From Galeruca laticollis (lineage: Eukaryota > Arthropoda > Insecta > Coleoptera > Chrysomelidae): 64,000 bases of DNA. The DNA lies in contig OY998175.1 of the NCBI GenBank assembly GCA_963921935.1, positions 164,670,809-164,734,808 of the forward strand, in the 5' to 3' direction. The translations under genes were made by a program, and so were the position numbers. Below the pieces are notes generated by a model. It saw only the letters and a program-made list of their open reading frames with translations. It made no database searches and was not told the origin of the DNA. This document shows, piece by piece, positions 11,246-22,142 of the stretch (its first letter is position 1; each line of letters opens with the position of its first letter).

Positions 11246-12808
11246 ATGGCCAAGAGACTAAGTGACCTCAAAGTGGCGGAACTAAGAGCAGTATTGGAAG
11301 ATCGTGAGTTGGAAACACCCGGTAAGAAAAGTGAATTAGTAGAACGACTTAAAGTGGCACTGGAAAATGACGGCTTTGATCCAGAAACAGTTTTATTTAA
11401 TGACGAGGCTTCCACCTTAATCTTCTCAATTTCTGTTAACATGGACGAGAAGATTTCTGCCGTGGGAGAGAACATGGGCGAGAAGATTTCTACTATGAAG
11501 AATGACATTTCTGCTAATATTTCTGCTAACATGGGCGAGAAGATTTCTACTATGAAGAATGACATTTCTGCTAATATTTCTGCTAACATGGACGAGAAGA
11601 TTTGTGCCATGGAAGAGAACATGGACGAGAAGATTTCTGCTATGAAGAACGACATTTCTGCTAATATTTCTGCCAACATGGACGAGAACATTTCTGCCAT
11701 GGAAGAGAACATGGTCGGGAAGATTTCTACTTCGAAGAATGATATATCTGTCGATATCTTATTAATGAAAAACGACATTGCCGCTGACGTTGAAAATGAA
11801 ATTTCGTCTCTAAAATCTGAAATCGAGAATAAGATTACAACGATAGACGAGAAAATCAAGGAGTTAGAGGAAAATATTGCCGATCCAAGAACGCGAGGCA
11901 CACCATAGGAAGAAAAGAAGACCGAGCAAACGAAACCTTGCAAGCCAGAAACACTACCTAAGTTTTAAGACATTGGCAGTTTTACCCGAGTCAAGGCCCC
12001 AACGTTCGATGGAAAAATGTCGTGGACCAATTATGTGAAACAATCTGAAGCAGCCGCTAGAGTGAATAATTGGTCCGATAGAGACAAGGCAGTGAATTTA
12101 ACTATCGCGCTTCGGGGAGATGCCTTAGATGTACTTCAGACGATACCTTTGGAAAAAACGGATGACTTCGAGCAGCTGAAGAAGGGGTTGGACATGCGAT
12201 ATGGTCACGAACATTTGGAACATTTGTACAGATTCCAGTTGAAAAACTGAAGGCGGAAATGTGACGAAACCCTTCAAGAGTATGAACTGGATATTGCCCG
12301 ACTAGTTCGATTTGCTTATCCGTCAGCACCAGAGAACATGATGGAATGTCTGAGAATCCAGGCATTTATTGATGGCTTACGTGACCCCGATATGCAGAGG
12401 ACGCTTCGTTTAGCCTATCCGAAAACATTAGTCTACACATTGACAGCTGCTCTTGAATATGAAGCAGCCACGATGGCTTCCAGATACAACAAAGGTAGGA
12501 CTATACAGGAAGAAGGTGACGATGACAGACTTGACCAGATCGTCAACTTGTTGAAAGGTATGGTAGACAAGAAGCCGAAGAAAATCAGGTGCTGTAATTG
12601 TGGCGAGCTAGAGCAGGCACGCAGTTCGTGTAAGCGTCCTACGACTCCTGCAAACCAAGAACCTCTTAAATGCAAAACAGCCACGAAGAGTTTGCGGTAC
12701 AACAAAAGTAGGACCATGCAGGAAGAAGATCACGACGACAAACTTGACCAGATCGTCAACTTGTATGGCAGACAAGAAGCCGAAGAAGATCAAACGCCGG
12801 AAGTGTGA
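11246..12808 (+). pseudogene. Gypsy Gag with N-terminal SAP domain
   Basis: Starts at ATG 11246, 45 bp after the LTR. Residues 1-45 form a SAP DNA-binding motif (LKVAELRAVLEDRELETPGK). A helical repeat follows, built on DEKIS..KNDISANISANM with a DNA period of about 57 bp (11440-11740) and likely to be coiled coil. The frame stays constant to 12808 but has stops at 11906, 11966 and 12248. Capsid-like sequence at 11990-12480 includes APTFDGKMSWTNYVKQ, DALDVLQTIPLEKTDD and FIDGLRDPDMQRTLRLAYP. A zinc knuckle (CCNCGELEQARSSC) lies near 12590. 12480-12600 is partly repeated at 12690-12800. A SAP domain suggests tethering to chromatin or nucleic acid (inference). Confidence 0.83.
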
Positions 12809-13018
12809 CGAGTTAGACAACGTACGCAGTCCGTCTAAGCGCCTCAAGACTCCTGTAACCCAAGAACTCCAGTCACAGGGGAAATTAGACAGGGTTGAAC
12901 ATCCAGCTGTGAATCACCGAAAATCCAACTCTTTGCCTAGACGGTCATGCCATGTAGACTATTCTCAATGCAACAAGTCGAAATCTAAGGAAGTTGCAGT
13001 TCCAAGAATTACAGTAGT
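12809..13018 (+). pseudogene. Gypsy Gag tail at the protease-RT-RNase H deletion junction
   Basis: An overlapping frame (12744-13094) reads DKKPKKIKRRKCDEL and a basic stretch, then passes straight into the pre-integrase sequence EEWSPTRIREDQEN. The protease, reverse transcriptase and RNase H expected here, about 2.5 kb in a full element, are absent. The deletion point lies between about 12950 and 13015. Confidence 0.65.
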
Positions 13019-13547
13019 TAATGAAGAATGGTCACCCACCAGGATCAGAGAAGATCAGGAGAATAATTCTCACCTGAAGATGATCCGGCAATGAAAGGAA
13101 GAAAATCGGCGACCTACCTGGCAAAAAGTGTCATGATTTTCACCGAAACTCAAGGCGTATTGGGCTCAGTGGGACTCCCTTGTCCTGGAAGAAGGGCTGT
13201 TGAAAAGAGTCCTTGAAAACTATGATGGTTCCGAGATGAGGAGACAGCTAGTTATTCCGAGAACAAGAGTAGCTGAGGTACTGAAGAAGTTACACGACAG
13301 TACATCGGGAGGTCATCTGAGGGTGAAGAAAACCCTTCAGCGAGTCCGTGAAGGTTTTATTGGATGAACAGCTCCGACGATGTGAAGGACTGGTGTAAGA
13401 AATGTACGACTTGTGCTACGAGTAATGGACCACATCGCAAGAGAAAGGCGCCTATGAAACAGTATAATGTTGGAAGCCCTTTCGAAAGGATTGCTTTAGA
13501 TATCGCTGGACCATTTCCGACGACAGAAAATGGTAGCAAATACTGGT
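13019..13547 (+). pseudogene. Gypsy integrase, N-terminal half (before the BEL insertion)
   Basis: Pre-integrase sequence EEWSPTRIREDQEN is followed at 13150 by KAYWAQWDSLVLEEGLLKRV and VIPRTRVAEVLKKLHDS. The HHCC zinc-binding domain follows: His in SGGHLRVKKTLQ, cysteines in DWCKKCTTCA. A single-base loss near 13352 shifts the frame. The catalytic core opens with PFERIALDIAGPFPTTENGS (first Asp) and breaks at KYWL where the BEL element entered at 13548. It resumes at 22143 as VVLDYFTKWVEIYA. The integrase would insert Gypsy cDNA into chromosomes. Confidence 0.88.
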
Positions 13548-14188
13548 TGTACGAGAAGGGAAATTCGCCTTAGCGATATTTGGCTGGTTCCTCTAAGTTT
13601 AGTTGGTTGATCCTTTCCTTCCCGACATGTTTTTGAGTATTTTAAAACAAGAAGACTCGCCAACCTTTTGTTGACGGGAACGCTGAAATTGTCGTTGAGA
13701 ATAAAGGAGTAATAAAAATACGGCTCACTCACAATCCCTCTATTTAAATTCTTACAAGAACGAAGTACCAAACTTTAGTATTGGATACGGCAACAGCGCT
13801 AAACTACCGATGAACCGGTCTAGGCGACCATGCGGATTCAAACAATAATTTTTAATAAAAATAGTACTTACAATACAGAAATTCACCGACCAATGTCGGA
13901 AAAGCACTTCACGTCATATTTACACTCTCATTTGTTGCAGTTACATTAAATTGATAAACGAAATTAGGTATGTATTTAAACCAATGAATCAGCACTTGAT
14001 CATATCGTCACAAGAGGTGAGCCAAGACTACTGATTGCCTTTCGTTGGCGGTAATTTTGCGGCTTATGGCGCGGGAGGTACCAATTGGTTCCGTGAACAT
14101 GAATAAAAGGCGCGGAGATTTAAACTTCGAACCTTTCGCTTAATGTTAAATTAAGATCCATTGTAGGAATTTATGGGAAATTCCTACA
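13548..14188 (-). repeat. 3' LTR of the BEL/Pao element
   Basis: 641 bp, bounded by TGTACGAGAAGG and AAATTCCTACA on the plus strand. It matches 21497-22137. The 128 bp between this LTR and the end of the polyprotein (14189-14316) is noncoding and includes a GGGGGCCGGGG run next to the LTR. Confidence 0.95.
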
Positions 14189-14316
14189 TACTGGGGGCCG
14201 GGGCAAAGATGAGAGGAACAGTTTAGGAGCAGAATCCAAATTTTAAGCAAGAAGGAAGGAGAAAAGAAAAAGAACAAAGAAAAAAAAATACGTTCTACTC
14301 CAAATGTAGATAGAAC

Positions 14317-17300
14317 TCAGTCCATCCATGGTAGAGGAGCTAACTTAGTAATAGGACGAATATAAACTCCATCCACAGTTCTTACACGTGCGGCACGAAC
14401 ATTGCCGTCTTTGCCAGTTAGTAGTTCCACTACCCTGGCAAGGGGCCAATTCAAAGGAGGACGGTCCTCCGATTGCACTAGTACAAGCTGATTAAGCTGA
14501 AGATTGTTTGAGGCTTTACACCACTTAGGTCGATGCTGCAGTCGATGCAGATAATCGGTGCTCCACCTCTTCCAGAATTCTTGGTTCATCTTAGTACATT
14601 GTTCCCAAAAAGTTAATCTGTTTACAGGGATGGTAGATAGATCGCGATCGGGATAAGCGGTTAAAGGTGCTCCGATCAAAAAATGACCTGGTGTCAAAGG
14701 AGATAGATCGGTAGGATCATTTGACATCGGGTATAATGGTCTGCTGTTCAAGATAGCTTCGATCTGACTCAGAACCGTGAAGAGTTCCTCGAAGGTAAGG
14801 CACGAATTGCCAATTATTTTGGTGAGGTGGGATTTGGCGCTTTTCACAGCCGCTTCCCATAAGCCACCCCAGTGCGGTGACCGCGGAGGAATAAACTTCC
14901 AACTAATTTCTGTAGTTGAAAGAAAAGACTGTATCTTATTGATACTTTCGGAAGATTTGAGAAAAATGGAGAGTTCTCGTAATTGATTTCTTGCTCCAAC
15001 AAAGTTGGAACCATTATCAGTATAGATAGTCTGAGGATTCCCTCTACGACTGAGAAATCTTTTAAGAGTGGCGATAAATGCATCGGTAGAGAGATCACTT
15101 ACTAATTCGATATGGATCGCCTTTGTCACCATGCATATGAATATGGCAATGTAGGCCTTTTGTATTGGGGCTTTTCTTAAGCGCGAAGATTTAATTTGTA
15201 CAGGTCCAGCAAAATCGATGCCAGTTTTGGAAAAGGGGCGAGATTTTTGCACTCGGTCAAGGGGTAACGGGGACATTATTTGAGAGGCGAACTGGGCATT
15301 AAATCTAAAACAGGTGATGCAGCTTTTTATCAATTTTTTGACAAGACGAGTGCCATTCAAGGGCCAGTACTGTAGCCTTAAATTTCCTAACACATTTTGG
15401 GCTCCACCATGGCCAAGACGGCGATGTTCCCGTATTATTAGCAAATCAACAACATGATCATTTTGTGGTAACAGCAAGGGAAATTTTTGATTGAAAGGTA
15501 AAGTAGAAAATTGTAATCGGCCACCCACTCTTAGAAGGCCGTCATTATCCAAGAAAATGTTCAATGGAATTAAGTCTTTATTTCCAATCGGAACGTTAGT
15601 TTTTAAACAACGAATTTCGTTGAAGAAGTGTTTATGTTGAATTTGTTTGATTATAAAATCATGGGCAATTCGGAGATCGTCAACAGATAACGAACCAACG
15701 TCTCTGAATTTTCTCCTCGATAGGTTTATAAATTTGAATATATGGGCTATAACCCTATTTAAGGTTATAAATTTTGAGAATCGGAAAAATATAGGTTCCC
15801 AAAAGTTTAAATCGCTGTTGACTATAGCAAGGTTGACCTTTTTGACTTCAGGCAAGTCGTCAATAGGTTCGAAAGAATCCATAGAATCAAAATCTTTAGA
15901 TTCAAGTAGAAATCGAGGACCCTCGAACCAAAAAGTCCAGACATCAGATGAGAATTTACCACGAGAAAGTAAATCGGCTGGGTTTGAATCGGATTTGACA
16001 TGTCGCCATATAAACTCTTTACTATTGTTTTGAATGGTTAGGACACGCCGAGCTACAAAGGGAGAAAAATCATTAGAAGACCGTTTCACCCAACTGAGAG
16101 CGACTTGAGAGTCGGACCATAAATTTATGGAAGAGATGTGAAGAGAAATGCATAGAATCTGAGCTATTCTACGAGCTAAAGTGGACAACAGCTCCATTGC
16201 ACACAGCTCTAACTTGGGAATAGTCAAAGTAATTTTCAAAGGATTCACACGAGATTTAGCAGTAATTAGGCGAGAGGATCTAGAATTATCAGCGTAGATC
16301 GCTACTAAATAGAGACACCCTCCGTATGCCTTTTGACTGGCATCGCAAAACCCGTGGAGAGAACACGAAGTAATAATTTTTTGGTTAAATAGGTATCTGG
16401 GTACTCGGAGGTGAGCAGCTTCAGTTAATAAAGAAAGGAATTTATTAAACTGAGTAATTATGGATGTGTCGGAAATGGGAACATCCCACCCTATCTGGGA
16501 TTTCCAGACCGATTGCATTAACAGTTTGCCAAACACGGTCAGATTGTTTACTAACCCAAGAGGGTCAAATGTACTGGCGACGGTACTTAATATCCTTCGT
16601 TTCGTTATATGAGAACAATCAGCCAACTTGGCAGTTTGGATGTGTAAAATATCAGACGCAGGATTCCATTTTAGTCCTAGAATTTTGCTTGACGAATCGT
16701 CAAAACTACGATCCAATTCAGCGTTAGGTAATTCATCGATTGACTGTAAAAACTTGAATGAATTTGATTGCCATTTGTGAAGTTGGAACTCATGTTTTCC
16801 AAGCATATTTGTCAATTCGGCATAAAGAGCCGGTAAGTCCATTTCCTTATTGGTTCCAGTTAAGATATCATCCATGTAGGTTTGATGAAGAATAGCCTGC
16901 TGCGCATTTGGACAATCGGGACTATTTAAGGCAATGTCTTTCAAGACTCGGGTGGCCAAGAAAGGGGCACAGTTCTGTCCGAAACTAAGCCTAGATAATT
17001 GGATACATTGAAGGGGTTTCGTGGGGTTATCCCTCCACAGTTTGTTTTGGAGATAGCGTTGCATGGGATTGATATCTATGAATCTATACATCATTTTGAT
17101 GTCAGCACACAGGACATATTTATAGCATCTAAATCTGCACAAAATGTCGAATAGGTTATCCTGAACTTGGTATCCCTTCGACGTTAAATCATTAAGAGAG
17201 AAACCTGAATCGGTTTTAGCCGAAAAATCGAACACGATCCGAAGTTTGGTGGATGCGCTTTCCTCACGTATCACCGCCCTATGGGGTATAAAATACTTGA

Positions 17301-19746
17301 AATCATTAGACACAGTGTTATAGAAAGACAGAGGAATGACTTGAGCATGATTGAGTGTTAGATATTCTGAAATTACTTTTTTATATTCAGAGAAAAGGGT
17401 AGGATTAGCATTGAATTTTCTTTCAAGAGAAGAGAATCGTTGGATGGCTATACCGAATGACTGGCCTAGTTTTTTATTCTGATTTGCGAGTAGAGGCATA
17501 TCTACCTGATACCGCCCCGATGGTAGGATAACGGTTGTATCCCGAAATAGTTGTTCAACATATTCCTCGCTGGGATCTTGTGATGGACATTCGGGAATTT
17601 CCTCAAGCTCCCAGAATTTCTCCATTGTCCTTTGGAGGTCAGAATATTGATAGACTTGATCATTATAAACCGTCAAAAAGGAATAAGCAGACTTAGGTTT
17701 ATGCTGGGAGGAGTTAGCATTTCTCAAAGGGATAGGACCCGCGATAACATATCCCAGGTGAGTATCTATGAAGGAAGGAGAATAAGGATCCGTTTTAAGT
17801 ACGGTCCCCTTAAGCAGGTAATGATATAAATCACAGCCAATAAGAAGATCTATTGGACCGGATTCAAAGAATAAAGGGTCAGCTAGCTCAAGTTTTATAT
17901 GGGATGGAATTTTAAAATTAGAAGGTGAGATAGAAGATTGTGGTAAACTATTTGTTATTTTATCTATGACCGAGCAAGATATAGTGAAAGTACTGTAAGG
18001 TGCAATTTGAGAATTAAATGTGATATCTACCACTTCTCTACTATAGGTGTAGTTATTGCTACCTAATCCGGAAATATTAAGAGTTTGTTTTCGAGAGACT
18101 AAATTCAATTTTTGTACAAAGGCACGGTTAATAACGCTCATTTGACTAGCGGAATCAAGAAGAACTCGTCCAACCAAACACCGACCATTGAACCCATTAA
18201 CATTCACTAAAGCCGTAGGCAATAGTACAATACTGTCTTTTGCTGACATGGCAGCCAAAGCAGTTTGATATCTCACTGACTCCGGAGGTTCAGGTGATTG
18301 ATTAGGTGATGCAGAACTGGTATTTATGAAATTAGATCTATTAATTTGATCTGGGGACGTATTATTATGTACATTAATAGGAGAGGGGTGATTATTTACA
18401 TTGGATAGAGAGGTTACATTGGGGCTTCCGGAAGAGGAGGCTCTAGGATTATTACGATTGTTAGAGTTGTTTGGCAATCTGTTCTGACTGTCAAAATGTA
18501 AGTAACTATGATGAGACTTATTGCAAGTTGCACATCTCCTAAGGGATTTACAATCGGTAGTACTATGGGTACTATTCAGGCAATTTACACAAAGTTTTTT
18601 AGCTTTGACTATCTGATACCTCTCTTGAGGTGATAAGGACATAAATTTGGAACAACCGTATATAAGATGAGAGGGGTCTGAACAATGAAGACAGCTCGGT
18701 CTATTAACCCGAGAAGAACTAGAATGGTACTGTTGCGAAGAACTTAAACTAGATACCAATGTCACCCTATTTTTACAAACATTATTAGACTTGGGGTTGA
18801 ATTTACCCTTAGTGTTGGTTTCAAAAAGATTTAAATTTTCTAACATTGATTGGCGTTGCTGTAGAAAATCAAAGAAATATTCAGCTGTAGGGATAAGCTC
18901 TGGCTTGCGCTCACTTTCGAAGGCTCGTCTTGAATTAAAATCAAGTTTTTGCTCCATTAAAAATATTATTAATGACTCAAAATTTACTTCCGGCGATAAA
19001 TTCATATTTTTAATCAAATCAAATGTCTTACGCGTCGATATCTGAAATTCGCGCAACTCGACCGGAGTACTTTTCAAGACAGGTTTTTGATCCACCAAAG
19101 TTTGGTACAAAGAATACAGTAATTTATATTTATCGTCATATGCCTTTTTAAGAATATTTAAGGCAATATTCAAATTTTGATTTGTTACGCTTAAGGACTC
19201 AATCATTTCCAAAGGTGGTCCACGTAACAGCCCTTTAAGGTAATAAAACTTTTCACCCTCCGACTTTAAATTATTATTATTAAGTACCAGTGCTGTGAAC
19301 AGGTCGATAAAGGATGGCCACTCTGATGCAGCCCCTGAGAAAGGTTTAATGTTAATTTTAGGTAACACGACATTAGATACATCGTTTGGCCTAGTATTTA
19401 AATTGAGTGATTCTTTTTGCTTATTTTCTATTAGAAGTTCAAGCATAGCAATACAACTTTCAAAACGGTCGGCGACAACGTTCTCGGCCTCATCGTCGGA
19501 AGAGTAGTTGTCGTCGTCCGGGTTAGATAATGAAACGATTTCCAATTGGACTTTTTGATAATTGTCATAGTGACCAGATATGCTTTTAAGTTTGACTTTA
19601 AGTATATAGACCTCTTCGGAGCCAGTCAGCTCCGACACAAATGTTTCAATTCGAGATAATTGCGATTTGAAACCCCCTCTTTTATTTTTCAAGTGATTTA
19701 GCGACATGATTGAATCAAAGTGTAACCAATCAAAGTTGAACTCCAC
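14317..19746 (-). CDS. BEL/Pao Gag-Pol polyprotein, intact
   Basis: 1809 codons with no stop. Gag: the PFSGAASEWPSFIDLF region (residues about 130-270), then zinc knuckles CLHCSDPSHLIYGC, CVNCLNSTHSTTDC and a third CATCNKSHH (about 350-415). Aspartic protease LLDSASQMS at about residue 531. Reverse transcriptase with VFDFSAKTD and the active site YMDDILTG at about 957. RNase H with HGFCDASQKAYGG at about 1130 and NLWSDSQVALSW. Integrase with an HHCC-type domain (EHRRLGHGG; CITCFRFNA), first Asp in TGIDFAGPV (about 1511), second in TDNGSNFVG (about 1575) and Glu in GGLWEAAVKSAK (about 1631). The length is normal for the family. The first Met is at 19746, but Met14 (MSLNHLKNKRGG) may be the true start. 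All catalytic residues are present. Confidence 0.96.
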   Translation of the reverse strand: MEFNFDWLHFDSIMSLNHLKNKRGGFKSQLSRIETFVSELTGSEEVYILKVKLKSISGHYDNYQKVQLEIVSLSNPDDDNYSSDDEAENVVADRFESCIAMLELLIENKQKESLNLNTRPNDVSNVVLPKINIKPFSGAASEWPSFIDLFTALVLNNNNLKSEGEKFYYLKGLLRGPPLEMIESLSVTNQNLNIALNILKKAYDDKYKLLYSLYQTLVDQKPVLKSTPVELREFQISTRKTFDLIKNMNLSPEVNFESLIIFLMEQKLDFNSRRAFESERKPELIPTAEYFFDFLQQRQSMLENLNLFETNTKGKFNPKSNNVCKNRVTLVSSLSSSQQYHSSSSRVNRPSCLHCSDPSHLIYGCSKFMSLSPQERYQIVKAKKLCVNCLNSTHSTTDCKSLRRCATCNKSHHSYLHFDSQNRLPNNSNNRNNPRASSSGSPNVTSLSNVNNHPSPINVHNNTSPDQINRSNFINTSSASPNQSPEPPESVRYQTALAAMSAKDSIVLLPTALVNVNGFNGRCLVGRVLLDSASQMSVINRAFVQKLNLVSRKQTLNISGLGSNNYTYSREVVDITFNSQIAPYSTFTISCSVIDKITNSLPQSSISPSNFKIPSHIKLELADPLFFESGPIDLLIGCDLYHYLLKGTVLKTDPYSPSFIDTHLGYVIAGPIPLRNANSSQHKPKSAYSFLTVYNDQVYQYSDLQRTMEKFWELEEIPECPSQDPSEEYVEQLFRDTTVILPSGRYQVDMPLLANQNKKLGQSFGIAIQRFSSLERKFNANPTLFSEYKKVISEYLTLNHAQVIPLSFYNTVSNDFKYFIPHRAVIREESASTKLRIVFDFSAKTDSGFSLNDLTSKGYQVQDNLFDILCRFRCYKYVLCADIKMMYRFIDINPMQRYLQNKLWRDNPTKPLQCIQLSRLSFGQNCAPFLATRVLKDIALNSPDCPNAQQAILHQTYMDDILTGTNKEMDLPALYAELTNMLGKHEFQLHKWQSNSFKFLQSIDELPNAELDRSFDDSSSKILGLKWNPASDILHIQTAKLADCSHITKRRILSTVASTFDPLGLVNNLTVFGKLLMQSVWKSQIGWDVPISDTSIITQFNKFLSLLTEAAHLRVPRYLFNQKIITSCSLHGFCDASQKAYGGCLYLVAIYADNSRSSRLITAKSRVNPLKITLTIPKLELCAMELLSTLARRIAQILCISLHISSINLWSDSQVALSWVKRSSNDFSPFVARRVLTIQNNSKEFIWRHVKSDSNPADLLSRGKFSSDVWTFWFEGPRFLLESKDFDSMDSFEPIDDLPEVKKVNLAIVNSDLNFWEPIFFRFSKFITLNRVIAHIFKFINLSRRKFRDVGSLSVDDLRIAHDFIIKQIQHKHFFNEIRCLKTNVPIGNKDLIPLNIFLDNDGLLRVGGRLQFSTLPFNQKFPLLLPQNDHVVDLLIIREHRRLGHGGAQNVLGNLRLQYWPLNGTRLVKKLIKSCITCFRFNAQFASQIMSPLPLDRVQKSRPFSKTGIDFAGPVQIKSSRLRKAPIQKAYIAIFICMVTKAIHIELVSDLSTDAFIATLKRFLSRRGNPQTIYTDNGSNFVGARNQLRELSIFLKSSESINKIQSFLSTTEISWKFIPPRSPHWGGLWEAAVKSAKSHLTKIIGNSCLTFEELFTVLSQIEAILNSRPLYPMSNDPTDLSPLTPGHFLIGAPLTAYPDRDLSTIPVNRLTFWEQCTKMNQEFWKRWSTDYLHRLQHRPKWCKASNNLQLNQLVLVQSEDRPPLNWPLARVVELLTGKDGNVRAARVRTVDGVYIRPITKLAPLPWMD

Positions 19747-19748
19747 CT

Positions 19749-21010
19749 GAATTAAAATTAGCTTCTAAAGTAGCGAGTAAATTTTTACAATATATGGAAT
19801 AACCGAATAGACAAAGAGCTTTTCCAATCAATGCGATAAGTATTTCAATAGCATGCAAATTACTGAAAATTAGTTTAACATTGTAAGAAAATACCTACCT
19901 ACTTATAACCAAATACGGTATTAATATTCAAAATAATAAAGAAGAAATTACAGTGAATTATTTTTCACAGTGTACTAGAATCCATGTAAACGCAAATAGA
20001 TAATCAATATTGAGATTAATAAACAAAATATCAAACATTGAGAAAACTGTAGATTATTTTTAACAGTGTAAGAAAATGTACCTACTTATAACCAAATACG
20101 GTATTAATATTCAAAATAATAAAGAAGAAAACACAGTGAATTATTTTTCACAGTGTACTAGAATGCATGTAAACGCAAATAGATAATCAATATTGAGATT
20201 AATAAACAAAATATCAAACATTGAAAAAAAAACTGTAGATTATTTTTAACAGTGTAAGAAAATGTACCTACTTATAACTAAATACACTAATTAAATATTC
20301 AAAGTAATAATGAAGAAAATACTGTGATTTATTCTTCACAGTGTACTAAAAATGCATATAAACGCACATTGCTAATTAATATTGAGATTAATAAACAAAA
20401 TATCAAACATTGAGAAAACTGTAAATTATTTTTAACAGTGTAAGAAAATGTACCTAGATATAACTAAATACACTAATTAAATATTCAAAGTAATAATGAA
20501 GAAAATACTGTGATTTATTTTTCACAGGGTACTAAAATTGCATGTAAACGCAAAAAGATAATCAATATTAAACAAAGTATCTACTATTGAGCAAACTGTA
20601 AATTATTTTTAACAGTGTAGGAAAATGTACCTACTTATAACTAAATACACTAATTAAATATCCAAAGTAATAATGAAGAAAATACTGTGATTTATTTTTC
20701 ACAGTGTACTAAAATGCATGTGAGCAAATAGATAATCAATATTAAACAAAGTATCTACTATTGAGCAAACTGTAAATTATTTTTAACAGTGTAAGAAAGT
20801 GTACCTAGATATAACTAAATACACTAATTAAATATCCAAAGTAATAATGAAGAAAATACTGTGATTTATTTTTCACAGTGTACTAAAAATACATATAAAC
20901 GCACATAGATAATTGATAAACAAAATATCTAATATTTAGAAAACTGTAAATTACTTTTAACAGTGCAAGAAAATGTACCTAAATATAACTAAATACATTA
21001 ATTAAATATC
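19749..21010 (-). repeat. Tandem repeats of 176-186 bp in the BEL leader
   Basis: At least six units. The phrase CACAGTGTACTA recurs at about 19970, 20152, 20338, 20524 (one mismatch), 20700 and 20876. Each unit carries two small inverted repeats, CTGTGATTTATTTTTCACAG and CTGTAAATTATTTTTAACAG. They lie between the 5' LTR and Gag, about 1.2 kb of noncoding leader, which is long for BEL. Possible roles are enhancer, insulator or packaging signals (inference). Confidence 0.88.
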
Positions 21011-21496
21011 CTCAAACTTAACGATGTATTTATTATACCATGTATTATTGAGGTAACAAAAACCCGACATGTAAATAAACACTAGTTTCTTCAAAATATG
21101 CTGTTTATAAACACTTCCAAACCGGCTCCTAATCCTATACACCCCCCTTGAGCGAGGTGTCGTTGAAGTAAAAACGGCCAGCAGTTGACCATTCTAGATT
21201 CAGAACTCGCTTCGCGCGCTGTTGCCGGACTGTCTTTAATTTCCCGAGCAATCAAATCGCACTTATATACATATCACTGTTTCAGTATTTATTTTTTACA
21301 GTTTCTCAGCCCTCACGAGAGTCTAATGAACAACTTTTTGGAATGTTTATTAGAGAAAAGAAGAATAGGGTTCAGACAGACCCAAGAAATCAAATTGCCG
21401 CAAAGGCGGACATGGATATATCAAGTTGCTGCAGAGGCAAAAATGGATATGTCAAATTGACAGACTATATCCGGCTCGAAGGACCAATAAAAACTA
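21011..21496 (-). promoter_or_regulatory. BEL 5' leader with primer-binding site
   Basis: Non-repetitive leader between the tandem repeats and the 5' LTR. Adjacent to the LTR, minus-strand sequence from 21490 to 21470 reads TATTGGTCCTTCGAGCCGG, the candidate tRNA primer-binding site. Plus-strand frames here have no recognisable product. Confidence 0.6.
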
Positions 21497-22137
21497 TGTA
21501 CGAGAAGGGAAATTCGCCTTAGCGATATTTGGCTGGTTCCTCTAAGTTTAGTTGGTTGATCCTTTCCTTCCCGACATGTTTTTGAGTATTTTAAAACAAG
21601 AAGACTCGCCAACCTTTTGTTGACGGGAACGCTGAAATTGTCGTTGAGAATAAAGGAGTAATAAAAATACGGCTCACTCACAATCCCTCTATTTAAATTC
21701 TTACAAGAACGAAGTACCAAACTTTAGTATTGGATACGGCAACAGCGCTAAACTACCGATGAACCGGTCTAGGCGACCATGCGGATTCAAACAATAATTT
21801 TTAATAAAAATAGTACTTACAATACAGAAATTCACCGACCAATGTCGGAAAAGCACTTCACGTCATATTTACACTCTCATTTGTTGCAGTTACATTAAAT
21901 TGATAAACGAAATTAGGTATGTATTTAAACCAATGAATCAGCACTTGATCATATCGTCACAAGAGGTGAGCCAAGACTACTGATTGCCTTTCGTTGGCGG
22001 TAATTTTGCGGCTTATGGCGCGGGAGGTACCAATTGGTTCCGTGAACATGAATAAAAGGCGCGGAGATTTAAACTTCGAACCTTTCGCTTAATGTTAAAT
22101 TAAGATCCATTGTAGGAATTTATGGGAAATTCCTACA
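21497..22137 (-). repeat. 5' LTR of the BEL/Pao element
   Basis: 641 bp, the same length and sequence as the LTR at 13548-14188 wherever I compared them. For the minus-strand element this copy should supply the promoter. Confidence 0.95.
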
Positions 22138-22142
22138 CTGGT

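Larger units (their letters stand above)
13548..22137 (-). mobile_element. Full-length BEL/Pao retrotransposon
   Basis: The 8.59-kb element has 641-bp LTRs (13548-14188 and 21497-22137) that I find identical over all the stretches compared. It has a 5-bp target duplication CTGGT (13543-13547 and 22138-22142), a primer-binding-like TTGGTCCTTCGAGCCGG just inside the right LTR (rc of 21470-21490) and one uninterrupted Gag-Pol frame. Identical LTRs and an intact ORF indicate a very recent insertion, possibly an active copy. It lies antisense within the Gypsy integrase gene. Order on its own strand: LTR, leader with tandem repeats, Gag-Pol, short 3' leader, LTR. Confidence 0.95.

Noticed and set aside
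11236..11943. 235-codon minus-strand open frame opposite gag
   Set aside because: Mirror of the repetitive gag helix repeats; the plus frame has a SAP domain and a proper start after the LTR.
13496..13771. 91-codon minus frame, with a copy at 21720-21421
   Set aside because: Lies mostly in the BEL LTR; no domain, and the two copies are identical because the LTRs are.
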